Origin: Paenibacillus peoriae
GTDB taxonomy: Bacteria; Bacillota; Bacilli; Paenibacillales; Paenibacillaceae
Direction of reading: 5' to 3'
Assembly (NCBI RefSeq): GCF_022531965.1
Contig: NZ_CP092831.1
Span: 239,001 to 303,000 of the forward strand
Length of the DNA: 64,000 nt
Positions within the stretch are counted from its first letter, which is position 1; the number at the start of each line of letters is the position of its first letter. Positions 36,299 through 45,801 of this stretch are shown one piece after another. Position numbers and translations under genes: made by a program. Below the pieces are notes generated by a model. The model had not been told where the DNA came from, did no database searches, and saw only the letters and a list, made by a program, of their open reading frames with translations.

Positions 36299-39268
36299 TT
36301 ATGCCCACTCGCGCCGTAGCGTAAAGAGGTCTTTTAACGCGTCTGTAGACAGCTCAGTAATCCAGCCTTCGGTACTGGTTATGATTTGGTCGCTAAGCTG
36401 CTGCTTGCTCTCCAGCATTTCATCAATGCGTTCCTCCAGCGTGCCCAGCGAGATAAATTTGTGCACCTGTACATCCTTCGTTTGTCCCATCCGATAGGCT
36501 CGGTCTGTGGCCTGATTTTCAACAGCCGGATTCCACCAGCGATCAAAGTGAAAGACGTGGTTGGCTGCCGTCAGATTCAGACCCACCCCCCCGGCTTTGA
36601 GCGACAAAATAAACACGGATGGCTGCTCGGCAGGGGGGAGCGTGTGAGATTGGAATTGATCAATCATTCGGTCACGCGCCGTTTTGGACGTGCTACCGTT
36701 CAGATAGAGCACAGGCTCTTGCAGCTCCTGAGCGAGTACCCGCTGGAGCATCTGCCCCATACCAATATACTGTGTAAAAATAAGGCAGCGCTCGCCCTCC
36801 TCCCGCAGTTCCTTGACCATAGCCAGAATGCGCTCTAGCTTGGATGAACGGCTAATGACCGTCTCAAGATCGGACTGACTATAACCGGAAGCCGCTGCAT
36901 CCGGGAATGCCTCCTTGGTTAAGAGGGCTGGGTGGTCGCAAAGCTGCTTCAACTGGGTAAGGGCGGATAAAATGGCTCCTTTCCGTTCAATCCCTTCCAG
37001 CTTCTGCATCCGTTCCATCAACTCTTTGACAATCTGGTCATAGAGCGCGCCCTGCTCAGAGGTCAGATGAATGTAGGTTTTCATCTCATTCTTGTCAGGC
37101 AAATCAAGCTGTATAGCAGGGTCCTTCTTCTTGCGCCGCAGCATGAAGGGCTGAACCAGCTTTTGCAAATCTAATGTGCGCTGCTCGTTATGTTCCTTCT
37201 CAATAGCATTCATAAAACGATTGCTAAAGGCGCGTGAGCTGCCCAGATAACCTGGATTGATAAAATCATAAATGGACCACAGCTCGGACAATCGATTTTC
37301 AATAGGTGTCCCGGTCAACGCAATCCGATGACGTGCAGGAAAGCTGCGCACGGCTGTGGATTGCTTGGTTTGCGCATTTTTAATGTTTTGCGCTTCATCC
37401 AGGCAGACCGAATCCCAGGTCATGCTTTGTAGCAGCTCTTGATCCAGGGTTGCCGTAGCAAAGGAGGTCAGGATGACATCAGCCTGCTCTACTTCTTCAC
37501 GGAACAAGTCTCCCTGCTTCCGCCTGCTTCCATAGTGCAGCATCACCTTCAATGAAGGGGCGAAGCGGCTGAGTTCCTTCTGCCAGTTGCCCAGCACCGA
37601 CGTCGGGCAAATCAGCAGCGAACTGGAGCGGACACCCGTCTCAGCGGCAATTTCCTGTAAGTGCAGTAAATAAGTAATAAATTGCACCGTTTTACCAAGT
37701 CCCATGTCATCGGCCAGACAGGCCCCCAGTCCAAAACGCCGTAAAAAGGCAAGCCATGCGTACCCGTCCCTCTGATACGTCCGCAGCTCAGCTTGCAGCC
37801 CGTCCGGCACGTCCAATGCAGGCCATTCTGACTGCCGTCCGAGCTGGCTGATCAGCTTCAGCAGATGGGCATTCAGCTCGACTTCCAGCCGGAAGCGTGC
37901 CGCATCCTCCGGCTGCTCACTCGAGGCGTCGCCTTCAGGATCGTCGGCGTTGCCGAGCAGGTGGAGCTGCAGGATGTCCTGAAAGGACAATCCCTGAGCG
38001 CTGTCGATCCCGGCCATAGCCCGGCGGATCTGCGCCAGCAGCGCAGGGTCGAGCGCGATCCATTGCCCGCGAAAGCGAACCAAGCGCTCGTTGCGAGCGA
38101 CCAGCTCGGCGAATTCCGACTCGCTCAGATCGGCATCGCCGATGGCAACACGCCAATCGAACTGGACAATCGAGTCCAGTCCGAACAGCGAGCTGCCCTT
38201 CGTGCGCTCTCCCGCCCCTTCGCCCGGGCGTACCTTGGCCCGCAGCTTCGGCTTCTTGCGGGTAGCTGCCTCCCACCAAGCCGGGAGCAGCACTTGCCAA
38301 CCGCTTTCCAGCAGACGCTGGCTGTCGGTCGTCAGGAATTGCCACGCCGCTTCGTCGGAGAGCGGGCGATTCAGCACGTCATCGCGGCTTCCGGCACGCT
38401 GCCCGGCAGGCAAAATCGAGGTCAAGCCTTCTAGCCACCCGGCTGAGCGCTCACGGACATGTGCTGTCCAGGCATCGGGCCATGAGCCGGATGCGTACCC
38501 ATCATCGGCGAGCTGTACAGACACCAGCAACGCCGGGTCTTGCTTGTCCTGCAACACAAGCTTGAGCTGCCAGGACGGCTCGTCGTCCTCCAGCTCTGGC
38601 TCCAGCAGTTGCAGAAGCGGCCGAAAGGGCGCGGTATCGGCTTTCCAGCCGATGGCGATGAGCCAGGCCCGCGCGTCTAGACCCGCCGCGGCTGGGCGGT
38701 TGGAGGCGAAGAGAATCGGATATTCTCTTCGCAAATCGGCGGCTTCCGCTTCGGTGCCGTACCAGCGTTGAAATACGGCAGACGAGAACGCCGCTATCAG
38801 CCCATCTTGTTCGTCCTTCTCCAAGTTGCCTAGCAAAGCAAGCTCTGCCGGCTGGATGTTTTCCAGTACTTCCCCTTCCGCATCCCATTCCCATTGCAGC
38901 TTCCCTGCCTGGAACGCCGTGAAGCTGGGCACATAGGCTTTCGCTTCAATACAGTGAGCAAGCGAAGGGATCAGCTGAAGCCATGGGGCATGGGCCTCGT
39001 CCCAGATCCATTCGATATGCTTTAGAAGCTCGCGCTCTGCCAGAAAAGGAATCACCTGCTCCGAAGGCAGCAGGATAATATCCGTGTCTTGAACATGTTG
39101 AATCTCCAGCTCGGTGCCATAAAACGAAGCCTCATGCCAAGCAAACAAACGCTGCTTCAGAATTTGGCCGGAAATGCTATAGTTCATGGAGGAATCGCCA
39201 TAGATCAGCGCGTCTCCATAGGTAGTTAATTGGATATGCACGGTAATCGTTTCGGTATATTGACTCAT
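36299..39268 (-). CDS. SNF2-family helicase-like ATPase (YwqA-like)
   Basis: A 989-residue SWI2/SNF2 ATPase. A bacterial SNF2-associated region fills the first 480 residues; the motor follows with Walker A ADDMGLGKT (Lys526), the DEAQ box (Asp624), and the C-terminal helicase lobe ending in RAYRMGQTKDVQVHKF. These proteins move along double-stranded DNA or strip proteins from it, and in bacteria related ones aid RNA polymerase recycling. It overlaps the SWIM gene by four bases. The part encoding residues of about 130-470 is much more GC-rich than the rest, so long shadow frames occur there. Confidence 0.93.
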   Translation of the reverse strand: MSQYTETITVHIQLTTYGDALIYGDSSMNYSISGQILKQRLFAWHEASFYGTELEIQHVQDTDIILLPSEQVIPFLAERELLKHIEWIWDEAHAPWLQLIPSLAHCIEAKAYVPSFTAFQAGKLQWEWDAEGEVLENIQPAELALLGNLEKDEQDGLIAAFSSAVFQRWYGTEAEAADLRREYPILFASNRPAAAGLDARAWLIAIGWKADTAPFRPLLQLLEPELEDDEPSWQLKLVLQDKQDPALLVSVQLADDGYASGSWPDAWTAHVRERSAGWLEGLTSILPAGQRAGSRDDVLNRPLSDEAAWQFLTTDSQRLLESGWQVLLPAWWEAATRKKPKLRAKVRPGEGAGERTKGSSLFGLDSIVQFDWRVAIGDADLSESEFAELVARNERLVRFRGQWIALDPALLAQIRRAMAGIDSAQGLSFQDILQLHLLGNADDPEGDASSEQPEDAARFRLEVELNAHLLKLISQLGRQSEWPALDVPDGLQAELRTYQRDGYAWLAFLRRFGLGACLADDMGLGKTVQFITYLLHLQEIAAETGVRSSSLLICPTSVLGNWQKELSRFAPSLKVMLHYGSRRKQGDLFREEVEQADVILTSFATATLDQELLQSMTWDSVCLDEAQNIKNAQTKQSTAVRSFPARHRIALTGTPIENRLSELWSIYDFINPGYLGSSRAFSNRFMNAIEKEHNEQRTLDLQKLVQPFMLRRKKKDPAIQLDLPDKNEMKTYIHLTSEQGALYDQIVKELMERMQKLEGIERKGAILSALTQLKQLCDHPALLTKEAFPDAAASGYSQSDLETVISRSSKLERILAMVKELREEGERCLIFTQYIGMGQMLQRVLAQELQEPVLYLNGSTSKTARDRMIDQFQSHTLPPAEQPSVFILSLKAGGVGLNLTAANHVFHFDRWWNPAVENQATDRAYRMGQTKDVQVHKFISLGTLEERIDEMLESKQQLSDQIITSTEGWITELSTDALKDLFTLRREWA

Positions 39269-40926
39269 GATAACAATTTCCCTTTCCGCAATTCCTCCTG
39301 TAGCGCCCGCAGGCGGCTATGACGGCTGGTGAAGGTCGTAAAGAACAGCTCCCAGCGTGATTCTTGCTTCATTTTCTTGTACAGCTTGAACAGCCGCTTT
39401 AATAGCTTGACTGCTGCTTTATAGCTGGATCTGTTTTTTTCTAGCACATAGCGTTCTACCGCTTGATGGTAAAAGGGGAGTAGTAACTCAGGCGCGTTCT
39501 TTTCAATGGGCTGTAACACGCTCACTCGAAAACTCAAAGGTTCACTGCGTATGCTTAGCTGATAGTCGATCCATGACCGCCATTTCTCGTGAGCAAGCAG
39601 TGCCTCTTCATACATTCCTCCGGCAAATGGAAGCATACCCACCAGCGTGTCCCACATGTCCTGCTCCGCTTCTGGAAGGTGCTGCAAAACCACATCCCAA
39701 TCATGCATATAATCCTGTAAATGGTCATCCCGATGACTGTGAAGCAGGGGACCGATATGCCGCAGTCCGTCCTTGAGGCGTGCCCAATTCTCAGCTTTAC
39801 GCAACGCCTGTAAGAACAAAAGCAATTGGTTGGAAGAGATTTTTAGTGGAAAAGCTCGTTCCGCTTCCTGAAGAAGTACCCAGGCTTCATTATCCTGCGA
39901 TTGGAAAATATGCATCCAGCTGCGAGCCAACATCCACGGAAGCCTTGCTAAAGTAGTGCCGAGATCCTCCTCAGCCGCCTGCAAATGCTGTAATTCCTCC
40001 GTATATATGCTGGAGTCCTGTCTTACGGGATGCACCCAGTACAGCCAAAACTGATAATACGCGTCTGAAAAATAAGTACCGTTACGCGATTCTGTCAGCA
40101 TTTTTCGGCGTAAATAGGCTAAGGTTTCTGCCATACGGGCTTCTTGCATCGGTTCATCGGTCAGCTCCAGTGGACTCTCAAAATCACGATCGATCGCTTC
40201 TTTAAGCTCATCGGCAGCAATTTGCGTGTAATACCCCATATAGGTATGAGAGGGATAGCCTGGCATGGAAGACTGAGGTACCAGCTTTTCCAGCACACGC
40301 AGATGAGCATGCAGTCCGTATAGCTGTTGCATGCCAGGTGAAAGCGGTGGCTTCACAGCATAGATCGAGGCTAAAGCGCTTTGGACAAATTGGGAGTTTT
40401 GTGTGTTCACACGATTAAGGGCGATACACTGATCGAACAGATCATGCCACTCTGAAATGGGCATGTCCGGTATTTTACTTGCAGTTTTACTGAGGGCGTT
40501 TCTTGTTGTTTCCTTGTGATCCGGTGAAAGATTCGACCGGGAAGGAGGTGTGTTACGCGTGTCAGCTTTTGTCGACAATCGAGTGAATCCCGCCGAATGA
40601 GCGTTCACTAAAGCATGTACAGAACGTTCCTGTTCATTCGCGTAATTCAGTAGTACGGCGATCATATGCTTGCAGTTGGCGTGGACAGGGCATGTACATC
40701 TGCTGGCAGCAAAAGCGCTCAAGTGGAGATCCACCTCGTATAGCTCGCTTCCATCCACGACAGCTGCAATATGATCGGCATCAGGCATTACGAATTCTTT
40801 TACCTTTCCTTGCTTAAAATATTGGAAACCTCGTTTGATCGTCACATCATTAAAATGGTCAGCCACGTTTTGAATAAGCTGTTGCCACTGTATATCATCC
40901 ATAAGATAGGTTGGTTTCATATGCAT
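39265..40926 (-). CDS. SWIM zinc-finger protein (YwqB-like)
   Basis: The SWIM motif CxCxnCxH is seen early as CTCPVHANCKH (about residues 77-87), the rest being helical repeats of unknown role. In Bacillus the ywqB and ywqA pair is arranged as here, and the four-base ATGA overlap with the SNF2 gene implies a complex of the two proteins acting on DNA. Two ATG codons, at 40926 and 40920, lie 4 and 10 bases after TAGGAG; either may be used. Confidence 0.88.
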   Translation of the reverse strand: MHMKPTYLMDDIQWQQLIQNVADHFNDVTIKRGFQYFKQGKVKEFVMPDADHIAAVVDGSELYEVDLHLSAFAASRCTCPVHANCKHMIAVLLNYANEQERSVHALVNAHSAGFTRLSTKADTRNTPPSRSNLSPDHKETTRNALSKTASKIPDMPISEWHDLFDQCIALNRVNTQNSQFVQSALASIYAVKPPLSPGMQQLYGLHAHLRVLEKLVPQSSMPGYPSHTYMGYYTQIAADELKEAIDRDFESPLELTDEPMQEARMAETLAYLRRKMLTESRNGTYFSDAYYQFWLYWVHPVRQDSSIYTEELQHLQAAEEDLGTTLARLPWMLARSWMHIFQSQDNEAWVLLQEAERAFPLKISSNQLLLFLQALRKAENWARLKDGLRHIGPLLHSHRDDHLQDYMHDWDVVLQHLPEAEQDMWDTLVGMLPFAGGMYEEALLAHEKWRSWIDYQLSIRSEPLSFRVSVLQPIEKNAPELLLPFYHQAVERYVLEKNRSSYKAAVKLLKRLFKLYKKMKQESRWELFFTTFTSRHSRLRALQEELRKGKLLS

Positions 40927-41050
40927 TAGTCTCCTAAGAGAGAATAGTTAATCCGATGACTGCTTAACTCTTCCATTATATCAGTTCACGGATATAAATT
41001 GAGTGGAGGGAGCAGTTGGAAAATTCCGAAGAATAACCATCGGGTAAAAA

Positions 41051-41083
41051 GTAAAAATCCCCTTACGCTATAGCATAAGGGGT
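41051..41083 (-). terminator. Terminator of the germination receptor operon
   Basis: On the minus strand CCCCTTATGC and GCGTAAGGGG form a stem over TATA, followed by a T-rich run. It lies 33 bases after the last gene of the operon. Confidence 0.8.
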
Positions 41084-41115
41084 TTGATTCATTGGCAAGA
41101 GCGGGGAGGCATTCT

Positions 41116-42234
41116 CTATTGTTTCCCATCCGGATTCTCTGTTCGATGGAAGACCATAGAGATAACAAGAAGCACCAAGGGTACTACTGCGCATACAGCA
41201 ATTCCAAAATAACCTATTATTTTATCGAAGTTGCCTATCTCAACAAAATTTTGGGGATACATGCTCAGGCAAAATAATATAATTAACGGGAGATAACAGA
41301 TATACCCGTTCCACTTTTGGGTGAGCTGGCTGATCCCCGTTACAATATAGAAATAATAGTTTGAGGCGGTCATGAAAATTTTGATCGTCCACAAAATGAT
41401 AAATAATATTTCAAATCGTTCCAGGAACGCGCCGGGGAATTCAATTTGCTGTGCAAAAGAAACGACTGGCCATTGCAGTCGGGAAACTTCCTCAACTGAC
41501 ATACAGCCGACGACCATCGTTACCATTAAAATATACAAACCCATTGCAATCGAGTAGCCGATTGACCCAGCCTTCCATGCTTTTTGGGGATGGGTCATCA
41601 CATTAGTTAATATAAGGATGGATTCAAAACCCAATGTAGAGAAAGGTATAACTTTAAGTGATTCAAAGATCGGTCGCCATCCTTTATGGAAAACAGGGCG
41701 CAAATTATCAAGATTGAAATGGTTGACATTAAGAACGACCAACAATAAAAAAACAATAAGGGTTAAAGGGAAAAAAAGTTCGATCAATCGAACCATTGCA
41801 TGGAGACCGCCCCAGGTCAAATACCCAATAAGCAGAAGAAACGGTAAGAGAATCATACTTATTGGGGTTCTCTCCAGTGCAAGACCTTTGAGGAATTCCG
41901 CCATCATTCTACATACAAAAGAGCATATCATCGTGCAATGTACAATAAATGCAATATTGATGAGCAGGCCGATGAATTTACCCGCGATCACAGGATTGAG
42001 CTCATAGAACGTCTTCCCTGGAAATCTCCGGCACAGTTTAAAATGGATAAAAACGATGCCTACCCCAAGCAGACTTGCCAGCAAAAGTCCCTGCCACACG
42101 TCGGGCGTTTGTGTCTTTTCCGCGATGGTTCTTGGCAAACTGACAATTCCCACAGCGTACACGGTCGAAGTGACTGTAAGTAAGGCTTGAAGGGTAGAGA
42201 TTTTTTCCTGTTTCATGGAAGGTATGTTGGACAT
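41116..42234 (-). CDS. Spore germination receptor B subunit (GerKB/GerAB type)
   Basis: A 372-residue amino acid/polyamine-type permease with about ten membrane helices, of the GerAB (endospore germination permease) family; it begins with ALLTVTSTVYAVGIVSLPR. B subunits bind the germinant in the inner spore membrane. The ATG overlaps the stop of the C-subunit gene by one base (TAATG). Gene order A-C-B matches the gerK operon. The germinant cannot be predicted. Confidence 0.92.
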   Translation of the reverse strand: MSNIPSMKQEKISTLQALLTVTSTVYAVGIVSLPRTIAEKTQTPDVWQGLLLASLLGVGIVFIHFKLCRRFPGKTFYELNPVIAGKFIGLLINIAFIVHCTMICSFVCRMMAEFLKGLALERTPISMILLPFLLLIGYLTWGGLHAMVRLIELFFPLTLIVFLLLVVLNVNHFNLDNLRPVFHKGWRPIFESLKVIPFSTLGFESILILTNVMTHPQKAWKAGSIGYSIAMGLYILMVTMVVGCMSVEEVSRLQWPVVSFAQQIEFPGAFLERFEILFIILWTIKIFMTASNYYFYIVTGISQLTQKWNGYICYLPLIILFCLSMYPQNFVEIGNFDKIIGYFGIAVCAVVPLVLLVISMVFHRTENPDGKQ

Positions 42235-43391
42235 TACTCTTCCTCTCCTTTTGTATAAGCACCTGTTCGTTTAATCTGTACTTCAGCCTGAACATCGATT
42301 GGTATTTGACTGAATGTATTTTGCCAATTTTCCTTTACCCGATCCCAGTAAGCGGGATAGTTCACTTTTACTTTTGTGCCAAAACCGACTACATCTGCTC
42401 TCATTTCTTTCTGAAGTGTGTTTAGCGATTGGGATATGGTCTGTTTGATTTCATCTTGCGCTGCTTCTTTGGCGGTTCGGATGAATGATTCCTTCAGGAA
42501 GTCCACAGAAGTAACCGAGTTTTCGTTTAGCTTGATATCTGTTTTGATACGAACTGTGAATGAGAGATCCTGTCCATTAAGGTGGGGAATAAGTTTACTA
42601 TGGGCATCCTCAACTTCAAAGACCATGTGTTGTTTCGTCTTTGGGTCCTCAACTTTAATAATGGAACCCTTCGTTTTTCCCAGCATCCAGTTGATCCCGA
42701 TAACATCCTCTTCGTCCAGCCAATAAGCAAATTTCTTCGTTTTGCCGCTGACCAGAGCTGCTCCTGAGAAGTGATTGCCGTCATTGCTTTCTAGGCATTG
42801 AATGAGGAAGTCAGCTCCTTGTGAGATATGTGTAGACATTTCCCCTAATGTTATTCTATAAGGTATTTTTGAGTTGAAATCACTATTTTTGGCCAATGCT
42901 TCAAGGTCAATGGAAGGTATCTCTTTATGTTTGCCAATCTTATTGAGCACTTCTTTCGCATTGCCTTTTACGATCATAACAAGTGATTTTCGACTCGGTT
43001 TATAGGAGCGAGTAAACGTATCTAACAATTGGTCGATTCTTGTTTTTTGTATAGCTTGGTCACTAATCAAAATTAAGCGAATAAAACTATATAAAGGAGC
43101 ACGGGATACCTGCTTGGCCTGTTCCCTGGAAGCAGACTGGATTGAATCTTTGTTAAAGGTTGTTACGTTGCTATACATATTTTTTCTGGATTTCTGCGCT
43201 ATTAAGTGCTGGTAGGTAAGTTCCAGCATATCCTGCTGATCCGTATCAATGGCGACGCCTTGAATAATACTCAAGTTATCGATCTCTCTGCTATCCCAAC
43301 AACCGGTGAGGAGAGCAGCACATGCGATCCATGCAGCAAAGCATTTTTGCGCCCATAGGGTTCGACGAAACAGAAAGATGTAAGAGAGCAT
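42234..43391 (-). CDS. Spore germination receptor C subunit lipoprotein (GerKC/GerAC type)
   Basis: A Ger(x)C lipoprotein of 385 residues. The N-terminal signal ends in the lipobox LLTGC, followed by the family's WDSREIDNLSIIQGVAIDTD. The lipid anchor holds it on the outer face of the inner spore membrane with the A and B subunits. AAGGAAG lies 7 bases before the ATG. Confidence 0.92.
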   Translation of the reverse strand: MLSYIFLFRRTLWAQKCFAAWIACAALLTGCWDSREIDNLSIIQGVAIDTDQQDMLELTYQHLIAQKSRKNMYSNVTTFNKDSIQSASREQAKQVSRAPLYSFIRLILISDQAIQKTRIDQLLDTFTRSYKPSRKSLVMIVKGNAKEVLNKIGKHKEIPSIDLEALAKNSDFNSKIPYRITLGEMSTHISQGADFLIQCLESNDGNHFSGAALVSGKTKKFAYWLDEEDVIGINWMLGKTKGSIIKVEDPKTKQHMVFEVEDAHSKLIPHLNGQDLSFTVRIKTDIKLNENSVTSVDFLKESFIRTAKEAAQDEIKQTISQSLNTLQKEMRADVVGFGTKVKVNYPAYWDRVKENWQNTFSQIPIDVQAEVQIKRTGAYTKGEEE

Positions 43392-43395
43392 AGGT

Positions 43396-44874
43396 TTACT
43401 TCCTTTTTCTGTTAGATTGTATTTCGTCCTGTGTCTTTAGCATCATAGGGCGTTTTTTGAGATATTTAAAAGGAACCCGAACCAAAGTATCTTGTTGATC
43501 TCTTAGCCGAATTGGGGCTAGGGGTGACATGTAAGGAACTCCAAAGCTTTTGATCTGGACCATGTGTACGCCTAAACAAATAAAGGCTAAAATTACTCCA
43601 TACAGCCCATAAATCCCTGCGATCATCATAATGGGGAAACGAAGAAGCCGGATTCCAATACTGCCGCTGTACTGCGGGCTTGCAAAGGACGCAATGGCAG
43701 TAAGACCAACGACAATAATCAGAAAAGCACTTACGATCGCCGCCTCGACAGCGGCTTGTCCAATCACAAGACCGCCTACAATCCCGATGACTTGTCCTAT
43801 GCCTTTAGGTAGCCGTAGACTTGCCTCGCGCAGTATTTCCAATGCTAACTCCATAATTAGAGCTTCCACAAAAACGGGAAAAGGAATCCCTTCCCTTGAG
43901 GCAACGATAGACATCACTAGCTCAGGTGGGATTAATCCAGGATGAAAAGAAATAAGTGCAACGTACAGCGAAGGCAGGAATGTTGCAATGAACAGAGCCG
44001 TTAAACGAAGCATGCGGAAAAATGTTCCTAAAGGAAAACGCTCGTAATAATCCTCTGGGGATTGAGCCAGCATCCAGAAGGTCATGGGAGCAATCAGGAC
44101 AAAAGGAGTGCCATCAAGCATAATGACAACTCTTCCGGACATTAAAGCATTTATAGCTTTATCCGAGCGTTCAGAGGCTTGGATCTGTGGGAACGGAGAC
44201 CATGAATGTTCCTCAATCCATTGCTCAATAATCCCGGTATCGGAAGCATCGTCCACATCAATCGTTTCGACTCTCCGTTTAACTTCCTGAACTAGCTCCG
44301 GATTTGCGATATCTGATATGTACAGGATCGCTAACTTCCGTGAGGATCTCCTTCCTATGGTCATTTTATCTATTTTGAAACTTAGATCTTTGATATGCCG
44401 CCTTACCATTGCCAGGTTGCTTTGCAAATCTTCAATAAAACCTTCTCTCGGTCCTCTAACCAAAGTTTCAGTGCTTGGTTCATCGACACTTCGCGACGGA
44501 AACTGGCCCGTAGACGCAAAAAAGACTTCATCGGTTCCTTCGATCAGCAGACAGGTATTTCCCGATAACACTTCGTGTACACACGTCTCAAGGTCTGTCT
44601 CTTCTTCCATATCGATCGTAAATGCTGTCTGCTGTATCAGCTCCTCCTTTATTTTCTCGGGATTAACTTGGGAGTGACTTTCACGAATTCCAGTTAAAAT
44701 GAGCGGCTTGACGATTTGTTCGTTAATGATGCTCGTATCCGCAATACCAGAGAGATAGATCATAATTACATGAATTCCCGTTTGACCCACATTCATTTTC
44801 TTGAAGACGACATCAGGAAGATGACCCAGGGTCTTTTGTAGATGGTCCAATTTCGCCTCGAGTGATCTTGCCAT
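43396..44874 (-). CDS. Spore germination receptor A subunit (GerKA/GerAA type)
   Basis: The A subunit of a nutrient germinant receptor: a cytoplasmic N-terminal half with two related subdomains, then about five membrane helices (LTALFIATFLPSLYVALISFHPGLIPPELV) and a basic tail. The start MARSLEAKLDHLQ is chosen because GAAGGAGGAG precedes it; the frame stays open for 28 more codons. It heads the operon and has a sigma-G-like promoter, so it should be expressed in the forespore. Confidence 0.92.
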   Translation of the reverse strand: MARSLEAKLDHLQKTLGHLPDVVFKKMNVGQTGIHVIMIYLSGIADTSIINEQIVKPLILTGIRESHSQVNPEKIKEELIQQTAFTIDMEEETDLETCVHEVLSGNTCLLIEGTDEVFFASTGQFPSRSVDEPSTETLVRGPREGFIEDLQSNLAMVRRHIKDLSFKIDKMTIGRRSSRKLAILYISDIANPELVQEVKRRVETIDVDDASDTGIIEQWIEEHSWSPFPQIQASERSDKAINALMSGRVVIMLDGTPFVLIAPMTFWMLAQSPEDYYERFPLGTFFRMLRLTALFIATFLPSLYVALISFHPGLIPPELVMSIVASREGIPFPVFVEALIMELALEILREASLRLPKGIGQVIGIVGGLVIGQAAVEAAIVSAFLIIVVGLTAIASFASPQYSGSIGIRLLRFPIMMIAGIYGLYGVILAFICLGVHMVQIKSFGVPYMSPLAPIRLRDQQDTLVRVPFKYLKKRPMMLKTQDEIQSNRKRK

Positions 44875-44903
44875 GACTCCTCCTCCTTCAAAAGTTATGC
44901 ATG

Positions 44904-44932
44904 TAATATGTGTAAAATGGTAATAAATATTC
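44904..44932 (-). promoter_or_regulatory. Sigma-G-type promoter of the germination operon
   Basis: On the minus strand GAATA (-35, 44928-44932) and CATATTA (-10, 44904-44910) are 17 bases apart and fit the forespore sigma-G consensus GHATR and CATWHTA at every position. It lies about 30 bases before the A-subunit start. Confidence 0.75.
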
Positions 44933-45014
44933 ATGGAATGGTAATCTAATGTGTTCAACGATAGAGGAGCTGAAGACGCGAGAGACAGAGGGAGTTTTTT
45001 GGGTATATGTAAAC

Positions 45015-45043
45015 AAAAACGAACACCAGTGGTGTCCGTTTTT
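45015..45043 (-). terminator. Terminator of the maltose phosphorylase/pgmB operon
   Basis: AAAAACGAACACCA and TGGTGTCCGTTTTT form an almost perfect stem (one mismatch) with T and A runs on both sides, so it works in the pgmB direction and possibly both. Confidence 0.8.
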
Positions 45044-45110
45044 GGTCATACTTATGAGGCGAGGGTACTCTATCCTAGAGATAACGCCATATAAATTCCT
45101 CCGAGTGGAG

Positions 45111-45776
45111 TCACTTTTTGAACTCGTAAAAATGTGCCTCCAACATGCTCAGAGAAAGCTCGGCAGTCGTGGCTACCACGATATCTGCCCCTTGCATTTG
45201 TGAAGGTGTTCCTACACCGACCGCAAACATCCCGGCGCCCTTGATCGCCTGTATGCCAGCCTGTGCGTCCTCTATACCGATACAATCGGCAGGCTGAACG
45301 CCCAGATTTGCAGCTCCAGTGAGGAAAATTTCCGGGTCAGGCTTGCCATGCCGAATGGCGGTAACATCCACCACACTGTCAAAATAGTACGCTAGCTCCA
45401 GTCGCTCCAGGATAAACGCTGCATTTTTACTTGCAGAGGCCAGAGCGATGCCGATTCGGGCTTCACGAAGTTCTGTCAGAAGCGCTTTAATGCCTGGAAG
45501 AATGTCCGAGGGAGTTACAGCTGAGATGAGCCGCTGATACTCCGTATTTTTCCGTGTGGCCAGTTCTTGCTTGCCTTCTTCTGAAAACGTATTGGACAGG
45601 TTACCGCGCGCCAGTATTTTGTCGAGCGATTCCGTACGGCTGATTCCTTTTAACTGTTCATTAAATTCCCGATCAAAAGGGATGTTTAACGCTGCCGCCA
45701 AGCTGCCCCATGCCTGAAAATGATATTCGGCGGTATCTGTGATGACTCCGTCCAGATCAAAAATGACTGCCTTCAT
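45111..45776 (-). CDS. pgmB: Beta-phosphoglucomutase
   Basis: Converts beta-D-glucose 1-phosphate to glucose 6-phosphate. It is a HAD-superfamily protein of 221 residues whose N-terminus FDLDGVITDTAEYHF is that of the well-studied lactococcal enzyme; Asp7 is the nucleophile and Asp9 the acid/base. Other HAD motifs are ALASASKNA and GIEDAQAGIQAIKGAGM. It follows maltose phosphorylase by 25 bases and takes that enzyme's product. Confidence 0.95.
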   Translation of the reverse strand: MKAVIFDLDGVITDTAEYHFQAWGSLAAALNIPFDREFNEQLKGISRTESLDKILARGNLSNTFSEEGKQELATRKNTEYQRLISAVTPSDILPGIKALLTELREARIGIALASASKNAAFILERLELAYYFDSVVDVTAIRHGKPDPEIFLTGAANLGVQPADCIGIEDAQAGIQAIKGAGMFAVGVGTPSQMQGADIVVATTAELSLSMLEAHFYEFKK

Positions 45777-45801
45777 TTGCTTTCCCCCCTGTCTACCCGA
45801 T

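Noticed and set aside
37865..38771. Overlapping plus-strand frames opposite the SNF2 gene
   Set aside because: They arise from the GC-rich stretch, lack ribosome binding sites and show shadow-type Arg/Pro/Ser composition.
44949..45203. 84-codon plus-strand frame between the germination and pgmB genes
   Set aside because: It crosses the hairpin at 45015-45043 and the antisense of pgmB, and has no recognisable domain.
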